A DNA stretch of 64,000 nt from Rhodococcus sp. 06-462-5 (GCF_002258315.1 NZ_NOYD01000008.1:1-64000), one strand, 5' to 3'. Positions 29,599-39,729 are shown, numbered from the stretch's first letter. A program made the numbers and translations. The notes: a model not told the origin generated them from the sequence alone.

Positions 29599-30206
29599 TC
29601 GACAGCTTCCTGCGCCGCCACCTCGAAGGCCCGCTCGACCGCTGTGCCCGCGCCCTCGATCGTCCCTCGATCACCCCGGACCGCATCACCGCCGCCGGGC
29701 TCGTACTCGGCCTCGGTAGTGCGCTGGCGGCGGGTCTGCAGTTCTGGTTGCTCGCATTGGCGTTGTGGATCGTCTCCCGCATCGCCGACGGCCTGGACGG
29801 ACCCTTGGCCCGTAGGCGTGCGACGGGCTCCGGTGCAGGCGGATTCTTCGACATCACAGCCGATTTCGTGGTCTACGGAACAACGGTGGTGGGCGTCGCG
29901 GTGGGTGCCTCGGCCGCGTACGACGCCCCCTGGTGGCCGTTCCTGCTGGTGCTGTTGGCGTACTACATCAACGGCACGGCGTTTCTTGCGTTCTCCTCGA
30001 TTGCCGAGCGCACCGGTCGCACCATCGACGACGGCCGCTCGCTGTCGTTCCTCGGGGGCTTGGCCGAGGGTGCGGAAACGATTGCGGTGCACAGTCTCTG
30101 GCTGTTACTGCCGGGAATCTCGTGGCAGATCGCGGTGGTCTGGGCGGCCGTGGTTGCGGTGAGCTCGGGTCAGCGGATCATCGCCGGCTACCGCGCTCTT
30201 TCCTGA
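29595..30206 (+). CDS. CDP-alcohol phosphatidyltransferase family protein
   Basis: A 203-residue integral membrane enzyme of the CDP-alcohol phosphotransferase family. The catalytic motif is present: D-G-P-L-A-R, a gap, then G-F-F-D-I-T-A-D, supplying the metal-binding Asp residues. It transfers a phosphatidyl or similar group from a CDP-activated donor to an alcohol; donor and acceptor are unknown. ATG 29595 overlaps the previous stop (ATGA). The 3' end overlaps the convergent flavoprotein gene by 29 bp. Confidence 0.85.
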   Translation: MIDSFLRRHLEGPLDRCARALDRPSITPDRITAAGLVLGLGSALAAGLQFWLLALALWIVSRIADGLDGPLARRRATGSGAGGFFDITADFVVYGTTVVGVAVGASAAYDAPWWPFLLVLLAYYINGTAFLAFSSIAERTGRTIDDGRSLSFLGGLAEGAETIAVHSLWLLLPGISWQIAVVWAAVVAVSSGQRIIAGYRALS

Positions 30207-31641
30207 TCCGCCTGCTCCGCCCTTTCGCCAGCGCGGCCGTTGCTCGCGAAATGACGGGAGAACCCAACTGCGCCTTCACGTCTGCTATCGCCGCGTTCCA
30301 CGGCCCGTCGTTGTACGTCGGATACGGATGGGTGGCCCCGGCGAGGTCTCGGGTCCTCAGGCCCTGCTCGATGGCGATGATCAGCTCCCCGATCGTCTCG
30401 CCCGCCCGCGGTCCCACCACACAGGCTCCGACGATGCGACGCTTGGCATCGAGCACCAGCGTCGTCGATCCGTTCGTTGCCCCCTCGGTGACGGCGCGGT
30501 CGACGTGGTGGTGGTCGAGCGTCTGCAGGCGTAGTCCGCGTTTGCGAGCGGTGCGCACATCGATTCCGGCCGAGGCGATCTCGGGATCGGTGAACGTCAC
30601 CCGCGGAGTTCCCGTCGTACTCACCTTTCGCCGCAGGCCGAGGACTGCATTGCTCGCGGCCAGGCTGCCGTGCACGCCTGCGGTGTGCGTGAACTGCGGG
30701 TGACCGGTGAGATCACCCGCAGCCCAGATGCGAGGATTGGTGGTCCGCAGGTGCTCGTCGACGCGCACGAATCCGTTGTCGCTCAGTGCCACTCCGGCCG
30801 TGTCCAAGCCGAGGGCGGCGGTCCGCGGCGTTCGTCCGGTGGCGATCAGAACCCGATCGAAGTCGAGCTCGACGCCCGTGTCGGTGACCGCCGAGCCTTC
30901 GTCGATACGTACGACGGCAGTAGAGGTCAGCACACGCACGCCCTCGTCCGTGAGCGCCTGCGTCAGTATCGACGAGGCCTCAGGGTGCTCGCGCGGCAGG
31001 ATCGTCGCCGACCGCCCGACCAAAGTCACGTCCGACCCGAGACGCGAGAATGCCTGCGCCATTTCGCAACCCACCGACCCGGCCCCGACGGCCAGCAGGC
31101 GCTGCGGCAAGTCCTTCAGATCCCACAGTGTGTCGCTGGTCAGGTAGTCCACGTGCTCGATGCCGTCGATCGCCGGCACGGTGGGATGCGCGCCGGTGGT
31201 CACGATCGCTTGGCCGAAATGCAGTATCCGCGTGCCGACGGCCACGGTGTTCGGACCGGTGAACACGGCGTCGCCACTGATCACGTGGACCCCGGCCGCG
31301 GTGAGTGCCTCGGGCGAATCGATCGGTGCGATCTCGTTGATCGCACCGTGCACGTGCTGCATCACGCGCGCGAAATCCACCCGCGGCTGCTCGGTGTCGA
31401 TGCCGAACCGGGACGCGGATCGAACCGTCTGTGCCACCGAAGCTGCCGCGAGCAGTGCTTTGGACGGAACGCATCCGGTCCACAGGCAGTCGCCGCCGGT
31501 GCGTTCCCGCTCGATCAACACGACATGTACACCAAAGCCCGCCGCGGTCTTCGCTGCCACGATGCCGGCGGTGCCGCCGCCCACCACGACCACGTCGGCG
31601 CGGTTCTCGGGCACACTCGAAGACGAACGACGGATTCCCAT
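30178..31641 (-). CDS. FAD-dependent pyridine nucleotide-disulfide oxidoreductase, mercuric-reductase-like
   Basis: A class I flavin disulfide reductase of about 487 residues. The FAD dinucleotide fold starts V-V-V-G-G-G-T-A-G, the redox pair is in G-D-C-L-W-T-G-C-V-P-S-K, NAD binding is G-A-G-S-V-G-C-E, and the second FAD motif is I-W-A-A-G-D-L. The C-terminal T-H-P-Y-P-T-Y segment is of the mercuric-reductase-like type, without the terminal Cys pair or N-terminal metal domain of true MerA. Substrate unknown. ATG 31641 has CATAGT 7 nt before it, suggesting leaderless initiation; GTG 31650 is an alternative. Confidence 0.85.
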   Translation of the reverse strand: MGIRRSSSSVPENRADVVVVGGGTAGIVAAKTAAGFGVHVVLIERERTGGDCLWTGCVPSKALLAAASVAQTVRSASRFGIDTEQPRVDFARVMQHVHGAINEIAPIDSPEALTAAGVHVISGDAVFTGPNTVAVGTRILHFGQAIVTTGAHPTVPAIDGIEHVDYLTSDTLWDLKDLPQRLLAVGAGSVGCEMAQAFSRLGSDVTLVGRSATILPREHPEASSILTQALTDEGVRVLTSTAVVRIDEGSAVTDTGVELDFDRVLIATGRTPRTAALGLDTAGVALSDNGFVRVDEHLRTTNPRIWAAGDLTGHPQFTHTAGVHGSLAASNAVLGLRRKVSTTGTPRVTFTDPEIASAGIDVRTARKRGLRLQTLDHHHVDRAVTEGATNGSTTLVLDAKRRIVGACVVGPRAGETIGELIIAIEQGLRTRDLAGATHPYPTYNDGPWNAAIADVKAQLGSPVISRATAALAKGRSRRIRKERGSRR

Positions 31642-31677
31642 ACCTCCCACTATGCCCGCGCCTTGGAGAGACCCGAG

Positions 31678-32301
31678 ATGAGACGACCGACGCCGTACAC
31701 CCTCTCGGCGCGCCTGTACGACGTGATCTCCTTCGAATGGCCGATTTATGGCGCCGGACGAGAGGCCGCGTTCGAGCTACTGAATCTGCCTGCAGGAAGC
31801 CATGTTCTGGACCTCGGGTGTGGCACGGGTCTGAACTTCGCGGGGTTGCAGCGGATGATCGGACCCACCGGATCGATCACCGGAATCGACGCCAGCTCGC
31901 AGATGCTCGAACAGGCCCGACGGCGAGCCGACCAGGCCGGTTGGGACAACGTCACGCTCGTTGCCGCCGACGCCACCGCCCTCACCACAGCGGATGTGGG
32001 CGAGACTGAGTTCGACGCCGCGTTGAGTACCTACGCGCTGTCACTGATGACGCCGTGGCAGGCGGCCCTCGATGCGATGATCGCGGCGACGCGAGTGGGC
32101 GGCGTCGTGGCTGTCGTCGACATGCAGCGTCCCGTCGGACGAGCCGCGATCTGGACGCCGCTGGCGAAGCTCGCTTGTCGACTCGGTGGGGCGGACATCG
32201 AGGCCCATCCGTGGGCCGCGATGCCGGAGCGACTCGACACGATCACCGAAAGCGCCGTCCGCGGCGGCCATATCCAGGTACGCGTCGGGCGCATCCGATA
32301 A
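31678..32301 (+). CDS. class I SAM-dependent methyltransferase
   Basis: 207 residues with the SAM-binding motif L-D-L-G-C-G-T-G-L-N, the acidic I-D-A-S-S loop ending strand 2, and the A-A-D-A-T segment. It resembles methyltransferases acting on small molecules or quinone/lipid precursors, but there is no specific signature. ATG 31678 follows GGAGAG. It is divergent from the flavin reductase gene, 36 bp apart. Confidence 0.85.
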   Translation: MRRPTPYTLSARLYDVISFEWPIYGAGREAAFELLNLPAGSHVLDLGCGTGLNFAGLQRMIGPTGSITGIDASSQMLEQARRRADQAGWDNVTLVAADATALTTADVGETEFDAALSTYALSLMTPWQAALDAMIAATRVGGVVAVVDMQRPVGRAAIWTPLAKLACRLGGADIEAHPWAAMPERLDTITESAVRGGHIQVRVGRIR

Positions 32302-32319
32302 GGCCACCGCGCGGCCCGG

Positions 32320-33249
32320 TCAGATCGTCACCACCACTTTGCCCAAGGTCGAGCCGGTCTCGACTGCGGTGTGCGCGGCTGCGATCTCGTCCAGCGAAAA
32401 CGTCGCCGAGACCGTCACCGAAAGGGTTCCAGCGGTGACCAATTCGGCCAGGGATGTCAGATCGGCCGCCGACGGCGACACCCCGATGCGCTCGAATCGC
32501 TTCCCCGTAGCGATCAATTGATCCACGACCCCGGGGTCCGGGTCGAGCAGCGAGGTGATGATGCCGCCGTCGACCAGTACCGATGCAGACCGCGGTGTGA
32601 CGTCGCCGACGAGCGGGTCGAGCACTACATCGACCGGTGTGACGACATCCTCGAAACGCTGTGCGCGGTAGTCGATCACCTCGTCTGCTCCCAGCGAGCG
32701 AACGAAGTCGATCTTGGGTTCGCTGGCGGTGGCAATGACGTACGCCCCGAGCGCCTTTGCGATCTGAACTGCCACATGGCCGACGCCGCCGCCGGCCGCA
32801 TGGATCAGAACGCGTTGTCCAGCCTGAAGTTTGGCAGTATGCACCAGGGCCTGCCATGCGGTGAGCCCGACGAGGGGGAGCGCGGCTGCCTGCTCGTCGG
32901 ACATTCCGTCAGGGATGGTCGCCACCTCGGCCGCCGGAACCACCGCGTACTCGGCGTTGGTCGCCGCCTGCTGCGGGAACAACGGCATTCCGAACACTCG
33001 GTCGCCGACCGACCAGTTCTCCACGCCGTCACCCACCTGCTCCACCGTCCCGGCCAGGTCCCAGCCGAGGACGAACGGCGGCGCTCCGAGAAGCGGGAAC
33101 GCTCCCGCGCGGACTGCGGTGTCGACCGGATTGACGCTGGTCGCGGCGATACGGACCAGAAGCTCGCCCGGCGCGGGCGTGGGCACCTGAGACTGCACGA
33201 GCTCGAGAACATCGACGCCGCCGACGGTCTGCTGCTGGACGATCTTCAT
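32320..33249 (-). CDS. NADPH:quinone oxidoreductase-like MDR family protein
   Basis: A 309-residue medium-chain dehydrogenase/reductase without zinc ligands. The N-terminal GroES-like part includes G-W-D-L-A-G-T-V, and the Rossmann motif is A-A-G-G-G-V-G-H-V-A. It resembles zeta-crystallin/quinone reductases. It is divergent from an HxlR regulator with 123 bp between, so it is probably controlled by it in response to quinones or other electrophiles (inferred). Confidence 0.85.
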   Translation of the reverse strand: MKIVQQQTVGGVDVLELVQSQVPTPAPGELLVRIAATSVNPVDTAVRAGAFPLLGAPPFVLGWDLAGTVEQVGDGVENWSVGDRVFGMPLFPQQAATNAEYAVVPAAEVATIPDGMSDEQAAALPLVGLTAWQALVHTAKLQAGQRVLIHAAGGGVGHVAVQIAKALGAYVIATASEPKIDFVRSLGADEVIDYRAQRFEDVVTPVDVVLDPLVGDVTPRSASVLVDGGIITSLLDPDPGVVDQLIATGKRFERIGVSPSAADLTSLAELVTAGTLSVTVSATFSLDEIAAAHTAVETGSTLGKVVVTI

Positions 33250-33333
33250 GACGATTCTCCTTCTTCTCCGGTGATCGCTTGCCTGCGATCGGTTACTCGG
33301 TCACCATATGAATGCTGGGAACCAACAGGAAGT

Positions 33334-33351
33334 AGGCACCCAGAAGTGCCT
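33334..33351. promoter_or_regulatory. palindrome in the HxlR/oxidoreductase divergent region
   Basis: AGGCAC-ccagaa-GTGCCT, a perfect 6+6+6 inverted repeat 21 bp before HxlR ATG 33373. A second weaker palindrome (GGTTAC-tcg-GTCACC) lies at about 33290-33305. Either could be the HxlR operator. Assignment is by position. Confidence 0.4.
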
Positions 33352-33372
33352 TGGAGACGAAAGGGTGCGTCG

Positions 33373-33771
33373 ATGCCCACGATGACTGCCGATCAGCGCC
33401 GCGAACTCGATCGAGCCACCCACGACGCCTACATGCGGGCCTGCCCGTCGGCCCAGCTGCTCGGGATACTCAGCGACAAGTGGGTGTGTCTGGTGTTGTG
33501 CGCACTCGACGACGGGTCGATGCGATACAGCGAGGTCCGCCGAAAGATTCCGTCGGTGAGCCAGAAGATGTTGACCCAGACGCTGCGCACCCTCGAGCGG
33601 GACGGCTTCGTTCTACGTACCGTCACCGCTGCCGTACCGGTTCGTGTGGACTACGAGCTGAGCGAACTCGGCCGTCGAATTCAGCCGTTGGTGGCCGCGA
33701 TCAAGAGCTTCGCCGAGGAGAACATCACCGAGGTCCTCGTCGCTCGATCCGAGTTCGACGCGGTGAGTTGA
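33373..33771 (+). CDS. HxlR family transcriptional regulator
   Basis: 132 residues with the winged helix of HxlR proteins: L-L-G-I-L-S-D-K-W and V-S-Q-K-M-L-T-Q-T-L-R-T-L-E-R-D-G. It has Cys24 near the N-terminus plus Cys39 and Cys43. HxlR members such as YodB and HypR sense quinones or hypochlorite through an N-terminal cysteine and control quinone/nitro-reductases. The divergent quinone-oxidoreductase-like gene fits that. ATG 33373 follows AAAGGG. Confidence 0.85.
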   Translation: MPTMTADQRRELDRATHDAYMRACPSAQLLGILSDKWVCLVLCALDDGSMRYSEVRRKIPSVSQKMLTQTLRTLERDGFVLRTVTAAVPVRVDYELSELGRRIQPLVAAIKSFAEENITEVLVARSEFDAVS

Positions 33772-33896
33772 CCGCTGCCACTTGACCGCTACTGCTCGCA
33801 GAGCTCGCCCGGTGCACTCCGCTTCGGTACGGGGTGGAGATATTCAGGTTCGCGTGGGATCGGTGTCATCGAGGGCCGACGGACCTCGGTGAGGAT

Positions 33897-34619
33897 CTAT
33901 TTCTTCTGCCGTCGGCTACCGCCGTGCCAGTCCTGTTGCACGCCTGCTTCGTCTTCCTGAACCCCGAGCGCCTTCAACTGAGGAAGCTCACGCAGACTGC
34001 GCTTCATCTCCGCGAATCCGGGGAATCGGGCGAGTCCGATCACGTTGTCCCACAGTGGTACTGCCTCCTCATCGCTGGGTAGACGGCTGATCACAGGACC
34101 GAAGAAAGCGACGCCGTCCGGCGGCTCGAAGGCGATGATGGGTGTGCCGACGTCCTTGCCGGTCAGTGACAGCGCATGATCGGTTTCGGCTCGGATCTCC
34201 TCGTCCAGGGACGAATCATCCAGTGCTGCGGTGTGACGGGTAGGTAGCCCGAGTTCTTCGAGGATCGGCCCGAGGAATTCCGCGGTGCCGCGATGTCCGT
34301 GGCTCGCAGCGTTGTCGGGCACTGTTTCGGTGTCGAAGATGTGGGTTCCGAGGGCCTCGTACAGTGGCCCGATCGCGTCCGACCCGTGCTCAAGACGAAT
34401 AGCGGCGGCCGCTCGCAGCAGTCGCAGACCCGCGGTGTGACCGGCCTCGTACTCGGGTGGAAAGTGCGCGTCGTAATCGATGTGCGAATTGAGCAGTCGC
34501 AGCGAGATGAACCGCCAGTCGACGGTGTAGTCGCGTTGGGCTTGGACCTTGCGGACCCATTTGCTGGTCATCCAGGCGAACGGGCACACCGGATCGAAGT
34601 AGAAGTCGATATCGGCCAT
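33897..34619 (-). CDS. DsbA-family protein, mycothiol-dependent nitroreductase-like, CPFA active site
   Basis: A 240-residue DsbA/thioredoxin-fold protein with an inserted helical domain. Residues 5-18 read F-Y-F-D-P-V-C-P-F-A-W, corresponding to the C-P-W-C active site of mycobacterial Rv2466c but with the second Cys replaced by Ala. The cis-Pro region is G-T-P-I-I-A-F. It could work as a monothiol enzyme with mycothiol as the resolving thiol (inferred). ATG 34619 is close upstream of nothing else; the 39-bp gap to lysR suggests possible co-transcription from it. Confidence 0.8.
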   Translation of the reverse strand: MADIDFYFDPVCPFAWMTSKWVRKVQAQRDYTVDWRFISLRLLNSHIDYDAHFPPEYEAGHTAGLRLLRAAAAIRLEHGSDAIGPLYEALGTHIFDTETVPDNAASHGHRGTAEFLGPILEELGLPTRHTAALDDSSLDEEIRAETDHALSLTGKDVGTPIIAFEPPDGVAFFGPVISRLPSDEEAVPLWDNVIGLARFPGFAEMKRSLRELPQLKALGVQEDEAGVQQDWHGGSRRQKK

Positions 34620-34657
34620 CAGGGGACTCTCCTTGTGGGACGTAGGTTCCGTGCTGT

Positions 34658-35566
34658 TCAGTGTTCACCCAGCAGAGCCGAGCGCTGTTCGGTGACCACG
34701 GCCCGAATGGCGTCGACCACCGCCGACACCTCCGGCCGTCGCAATGTTTCGCTTCGGGTGACGAGCCAGTAGGTCAGTTTCACCGCGATGGCATCGGGCA
34801 GGATTCGTTGTAGGTCGGAGTGGCGGTCGGCCATGAAGCACGGCAGTAGCCCGATACCCGCGGACGCTCTGGTGGCCTCGACGTGGACGAAGACGTTGGT
34901 GGAGGTGACCGATTCGCGCATCGTCGGGGTGAAGTTGGGGGCCAGATCGAGATCGTCGACGTGCAACATGGAATCGATGAAATAGATGAACGGGTGTGCG
35001 GATAGGTCGGCGGGCACCTGTGGGGTTCCGTGTTCGTGCAGATAGGCCTCGGATGCGTAGAGGCCGAGTAGGTAGTCCCCGAGCCGAATCGCCTCCGCCC
35101 GATGCACCTGCGGTTGGCCGACGACGATCTCGATATCCAGGCCCGATCGTTGCTGCGATGCCCGTCGGGTGACCGCGACGATCTCCACGGACACTCGCGG
35201 GTGTGCGCGTTGCACCCGCGCCGCGGCCGGGGCGGCGATGTAGGCACTGAATCCGTCGGTCGCCGAAATACGTACGACGCCCTCCAACGCACCCGCGTCG
35301 TTCGAGACGAGGGTCCGCAGCGCGTCCTCGACGGCCTCGGCAGCGGCCAGCGCGCCGCGGCCCAGCTGAGTCAGCTCCCAGCCTCCGGCACCCCGGGTCA
35401 GCACCCGGCCACCGAGGGTGTCCTCGAGTGCGGCGATGCGTCGGGAAATGGTCGTGTGGTTGATACCCAGGTCGTCGGCCGCAGAACTGTAGCGACCGGT
35501 TCGACTGACAGCGAGAAGCACCAGCAGGTCGTCTGCACTGGGGATCTTCGCGCCACCGACCGTCAT
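34658..35566 (-). CDS. LysR family transcriptional regulator
   Basis: 302 residues. The N-terminal winged helix-turn-helix has S-R-T-G-R-Y-S-S-A-A-D-D-L-G-I-N-H-T-T-I, followed by a periplasmic-binding-like effector domain. ATG 35566 (M-T-V-G-G) is the likely start; longer frames reach into the intergenic region. It is divergent from an MHS symporter/dehydrogenase operon and probably activates it, with a candidate site at 35654-35675. The effector may be the transported hydroxy acid (inferred). Confidence 0.85.
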   Translation of the reverse strand: MTVGGAKIPSADDLLVLLAVSRTGRYSSAADDLGINHTTISRRIAALEDTLGGRVLTRGAGGWELTQLGRGALAAAEAVEDALRTLVSNDAGALEGVVRISATDGFSAYIAAPAAARVQRAHPRVSVEIVAVTRRASQQRSGLDIEIVVGQPQVHRAEAIRLGDYLLGLYASEAYLHEHGTPQVPADLSAHPFIYFIDSMLHVDDLDLAPNFTPTMRESVTSTNVFVHVEATRASAGIGLLPCFMADRHSDLQRILPDAIAVKLTYWLVTRSETLRRPEVSAVVDAIRAVVTEQRSALLGEH

Positions 35567-35653
35567 GTGTGCAGTTTTGCAGATCCGACCTGCGTTCATG
35601 GCTCTTGCGCCGACAAACATCTGCACCAATACTCAGAGCAACCCGCCAATGTG

Positions 35654-35675
35654 TGGTCTGTCACAACAGTGACCA
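35654..35675. promoter_or_regulatory. LysR-type binding site candidate
   Basis: TGGTC-N12-GACCA, with nested TCAC-AACA-GTGA and CTGT-CACA-ACAG symmetry inside. It is 28 bp upstream of the symporter ATG 35704, in the divergent region with lysR. LysR regulators use interrupted palindromes of this size. Confidence 0.4.
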
Positions 35676-35703
35676 TCGAGTGCCGAGTAACACAGGAGAG
35701 TCA

Positions 35704-37101
35704 ATGAGCGTCGATCAGCCGCTGGCAGAACGGTCCGAACCGGACCCCGATGCCACCCCCGCAGGCCTCAAGAAGGTCGTCGGGGCATCGATGGCAGGCA
35801 CCATCGTCGAGTGGTACGAGTTCTTCCTCTACGGAACCGCCGCGACACTGGTGTTCAGCAAGATCTTCTTCGCCGCAGGAACCAGCGAGCTCGACGCGAT
35901 CCTCGCTGCCTTCGTCACCTACGCCGTCGGCTTCGTCGCACGGCCGTTGGGCGGCATCGTCTTCGGCCACTACGGCGACAAGTACGGCCGAAAGAAGTTG
36001 CTGCAGTTCAGCCTCGTCCTCGTCGGCGGTGCCACGTTCCTCATGGGCTGCCTCCCGACCTTCGAGGCGATCGGCTACTGGGCACCGGCCTTGCTGGTGA
36101 CCCTGCGATTCATCCAGGGCTTCGCCGTCGGCGGCGAATGGGGCGGCGCGGTTCTCCTTGTCGCAGAACACAGTCCAAACAAGTCTCGCGGATTCTGGGC
36201 CAGCTGGCCGCAGGCAGGCGTGCCCGCCGGTAACCTGCTCGCCACCGTCGCTCTGCTCGTCCTGACGACCACCCTGTCCGACGAGGCCTTCCTCAGCTGG
36301 GGCTGGCGCGTCGCGTTCTGGCTCTCTGCCGTCATCGTTTTCGTCGGCTACTACATCCGCACCAAGGTCTCCGACGCCCCGATCTTCCTCGAGGCACACA
36401 AGCAGGCCGAGGTCATCAAGGCCGCGTCGTACGGCGTCTTCGAGGTCGTCAAGCGTTACCCGCGTGGCGTGTTCACCGCAATGGGCCTGCGCTTCGGTGA
36501 GAACGTCATGTACTACCTTGTGGTCACCTTCTCGATCACGTACCTCTCGGTGGAGGTGGGAACGGATACCTCCACGATCCTGTGGTGGATGCTCATCGCC
36601 CACGCGATCCACTTCTGCACGATTCCGTTGGTGGGCAAGCTCGCCGACCGCGTCGGGCGTCGCCCCGTCTACTTCGCCGGTGCCATCACCGCCGCGACGT
36701 GGGGCTTCTTCGCCTTCCCGATGATGAACAGCGGACACAACGTCGTCATCATGCTAGCCATCATCATCGGCCTGATGTTCCACGCCTTCATGTACGCCAC
36801 GCAGCCGGCCATCATGGCCGAGATGTTCCCGACGCGGATGCGCTACTCCGGTGTGTCCCTCGGCTACCAGGTCACCTCGATCGTCGCCGGTTCGCTGGCC
36901 CCGATCATCGCGGTCAAGCTGCTCGACGTCTACGGCTCGTCCGTGCCGATCGCGGTGTACCTCGCCGTTGCCTGTGCGATCACCGTGGTTGCCGTCGTCA
37001 TCGCAAGGGAAACAAAGGGACTCGCGCTCGAAAGCATCGACATCGCCGACGCCAAGAACCTGGCCACCGAAGCCGAGCTGGCCAAGGCTGGTCTGAAGTG
37101 A
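35704..37101 (+). CDS. MHS family metabolite:H+ symporter (MFS)
   Basis: 465 residues, 12 TM helices, of the metabolite:H+ symporter group. Typical motifs are the N-terminal W-Y-E-F-F-L-Y-G, loop 2-3 G-H-Y-G-D-K-Y-G-R-K-K and the R-F-I-Q-G-F-A-V-G-G-E-W-G-G segment. Such carriers import mono- and dicarboxylates or related acids. ATG 35704 has AGGAGA upstream. The TGA overlaps the GTG of the dehydrogenase gene, so the carrier and enzyme probably share a substrate, possibly 3-hydroxybutyrate. Confidence 0.9.
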   Translation: MSVDQPLAERSEPDPDATPAGLKKVVGASMAGTIVEWYEFFLYGTAATLVFSKIFFAAGTSELDAILAAFVTYAVGFVARPLGGIVFGHYGDKYGRKKLLQFSLVLVGGATFLMGCLPTFEAIGYWAPALLVTLRFIQGFAVGGEWGGAVLLVAEHSPNKSRGFWASWPQAGVPAGNLLATVALLVLTTTLSDEAFLSWGWRVAFWLSAVIVFVGYYIRTKVSDAPIFLEAHKQAEVIKAASYGVFEVVKRYPRGVFTAMGLRFGENVMYYLVVTFSITYLSVEVGTDTSTILWWMLIAHAIHFCTIPLVGKLADRVGRRPVYFAGAITAATWGFFAFPMMNSGHNVVIMLAIIIGLMFHAFMYATQPAIMAEMFPTRMRYSGVSLGYQVTSIVAGSLAPIIAVKLLDVYGSSVPIAVYLAVACAITVVAVVIARETKGLALESIDIADAKNLATEAELAKAGLK

Positions 37102-37844
37102 CCGACCTGACCGGACGCTCCGCTCTCGTCACCGGGGGAGCGTCCGGCATCGGGGCCGCGTGTGCACGCGAGCTCGCAGGCCGGGGCGCACGCGTCACCG
37201 TCGCCGATGTGAACGACGTTGCCGCAAAGGAATTGGCGTCGGAGATCGGCGGTGACGTCTGGTCGGTGGATCTGCTCGACACCACCGCGCTGGACGACCT
37301 CCGGTTGGACGTCGACATCCTGGTCAACAATGCGGGCATTCAAACCGTCGCCCCGATCGTCGACTTCGATCCAGGCGCGTTCCGCAGAATTCAGACGCTG
37401 ATGGTCGAGGCACCGTTCCTGCTCATCCGAGCTGCATTGCCGCACATGTACTCTCGCGGCTTCGGCCGAGTGGTCAACCTGTCTTCGGTGCACGGACTGC
37501 GGGCATCGGAATTCAAGGTCGCCTACGTCACCGCCAAACATGCACTCGAAGGCCTGTCGAAAGTGACGGCCCTCGAAGGTGCCGCCCATGGTGTGACGAG
37601 CAACTGCGTCAACCCGGGATACGTCCGTACGCCACTGGTCGAAAAGCAGATCGCCGACCAGGCCAAGGCACACGACATCCCCGAGGACGAGGTACTCGAA
37701 AAAGTTCTGCTGACCGAGGCCGCCATCAAGCGACTCGTCGAACCCGCCGAAGTCGCCTCGCTGGTCGGCTGGTTGACCTCCGAGAACGCAGGCATGGTCA
37801 CCGGAGCGTCGTACACCATGGATGGTGGTTGGTCGGCTCGATAG
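37098..37844 (+). CDS. SDR dehydrogenase, probable 3-hydroxybutyrate dehydrogenase
   Basis: 248 residues. Cofactor motif T-G-G-A-S-G-I-G, N-N-A-G, catalytic Ser in N-L-S-S-V-H-G and Y-V-T-A-K. The stretches V-H-G-L-R-A-S, A-Y-V-T-A-K-H-A-L-E-G and N-C-V-N-P-G-Y-V-R-T-P-L-V resemble bacterial D-3-hydroxybutyrate dehydrogenases, which use NAD+ to make acetoacetate. GTG 37098 overlaps the symporter stop. The assignment is by similarity of motifs; other hydroxy acids are possible. Confidence 0.82.
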   Translation: MTDLTGRSALVTGGASGIGAACARELAGRGARVTVADVNDVAAKELASEIGGDVWSVDLLDTTALDDLRLDVDILVNNAGIQTVAPIVDFDPGAFRRIQTLMVEAPFLLIRAALPHMYSRGFGRVVNLSSVHGLRASEFKVAYVTAKHALEGLSKVTALEGAAHGVTSNCVNPGYVRTPLVEKQIADQAKAHDIPEDEVLEKVLLTEAAIKRLVEPAEVASLVGWLTSENAGMVTGASYTMDGGWSAR

Positions 37845-37854
37845 TCCGCGCCCC

Positions 37855-37969
37855 GCGTCAATGGTCCACTGCACACGTCTGAGCGCGGCAATGTGCCATT
37901 GACGCAGGGCGAACCGCCGCGTGAATGGACCACTGCATACGTCTGACCGGTGCAAGGGTCCATTGACGC
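37855..37969. repeat. tandem pair of 51-bp palindromic repeats
   Basis: Two 51-bp units (37855-37905 and 37919-37969), 42 of 51 bases identical, separated by 13 bp. Unit 1 begins GCGTCAATGG and ends with its reverse complement CCATTGACGC; unit 2 has one mismatch in the left arm. The interior shares CCACTGCA and ACGTCTGA. Each unit can form a hairpin. It lies between the dehydrogenase gene and tRNA-Ser. It resembles REP/MITE-type intergenic repeats; no coding sequence is present. Confidence 0.75.
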
Positions 37970-38030
37970 GAACGGGGTAGGCGCGAACAAGAGCCGGCGG
38001 GTGAACACCCTCGCCTCGAACAGCAAGAAA

Positions 38031-38052
38031 CCCCCGTGACGTGTCACGGGGG
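38031..38052 (-). terminator. terminator of tRNA-Ser
   Basis: CCCCCGTGAC - gt - GTCACGGGGG, a perfect 10-bp stem. On the minus strand it is followed by TTTCTT, a short U-rich tract. It lies 7 bp past the tRNA 3' end. Confidence 0.85.
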
Positions 38053-38058
38053 CTTCTT

Positions 38059-39674
<1,616 letters not shown>

Positions 39675-39676
<2 letters not shown>

Positions 39677-39718
39677 TGGTGTGGTTATGCGGCTCAGAGG
39701 GCGCATAACCACACCACT
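39675..39718. repeat. dispersed palindromic element, copy B; bidirectional terminator
   Basis: AGTGGTGTGGTTATGCG - GCTCAGAGGG - CGCATAACCACACCACT: a perfect 17-bp stem and 10-nt loop. It begins in the TAG of the aminotransferase gene and ends 12 bp before the convergent MFS stop, so it would terminate both. The loop and right side repeat at 12129-12159 with three differences in 31 nt; the stem bases differ but still pair. Confidence 0.75.
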
Positions 39719-39729
39719 GCCGCAGGCAC

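Noticed and set aside
37855..37969. CRISPR-like repeat pair
   Set aside because: Only two units, diverged (42/51), 13-bp gap, internally palindromic, and no cas gene. Better explained as intergenic palindromic repeats.
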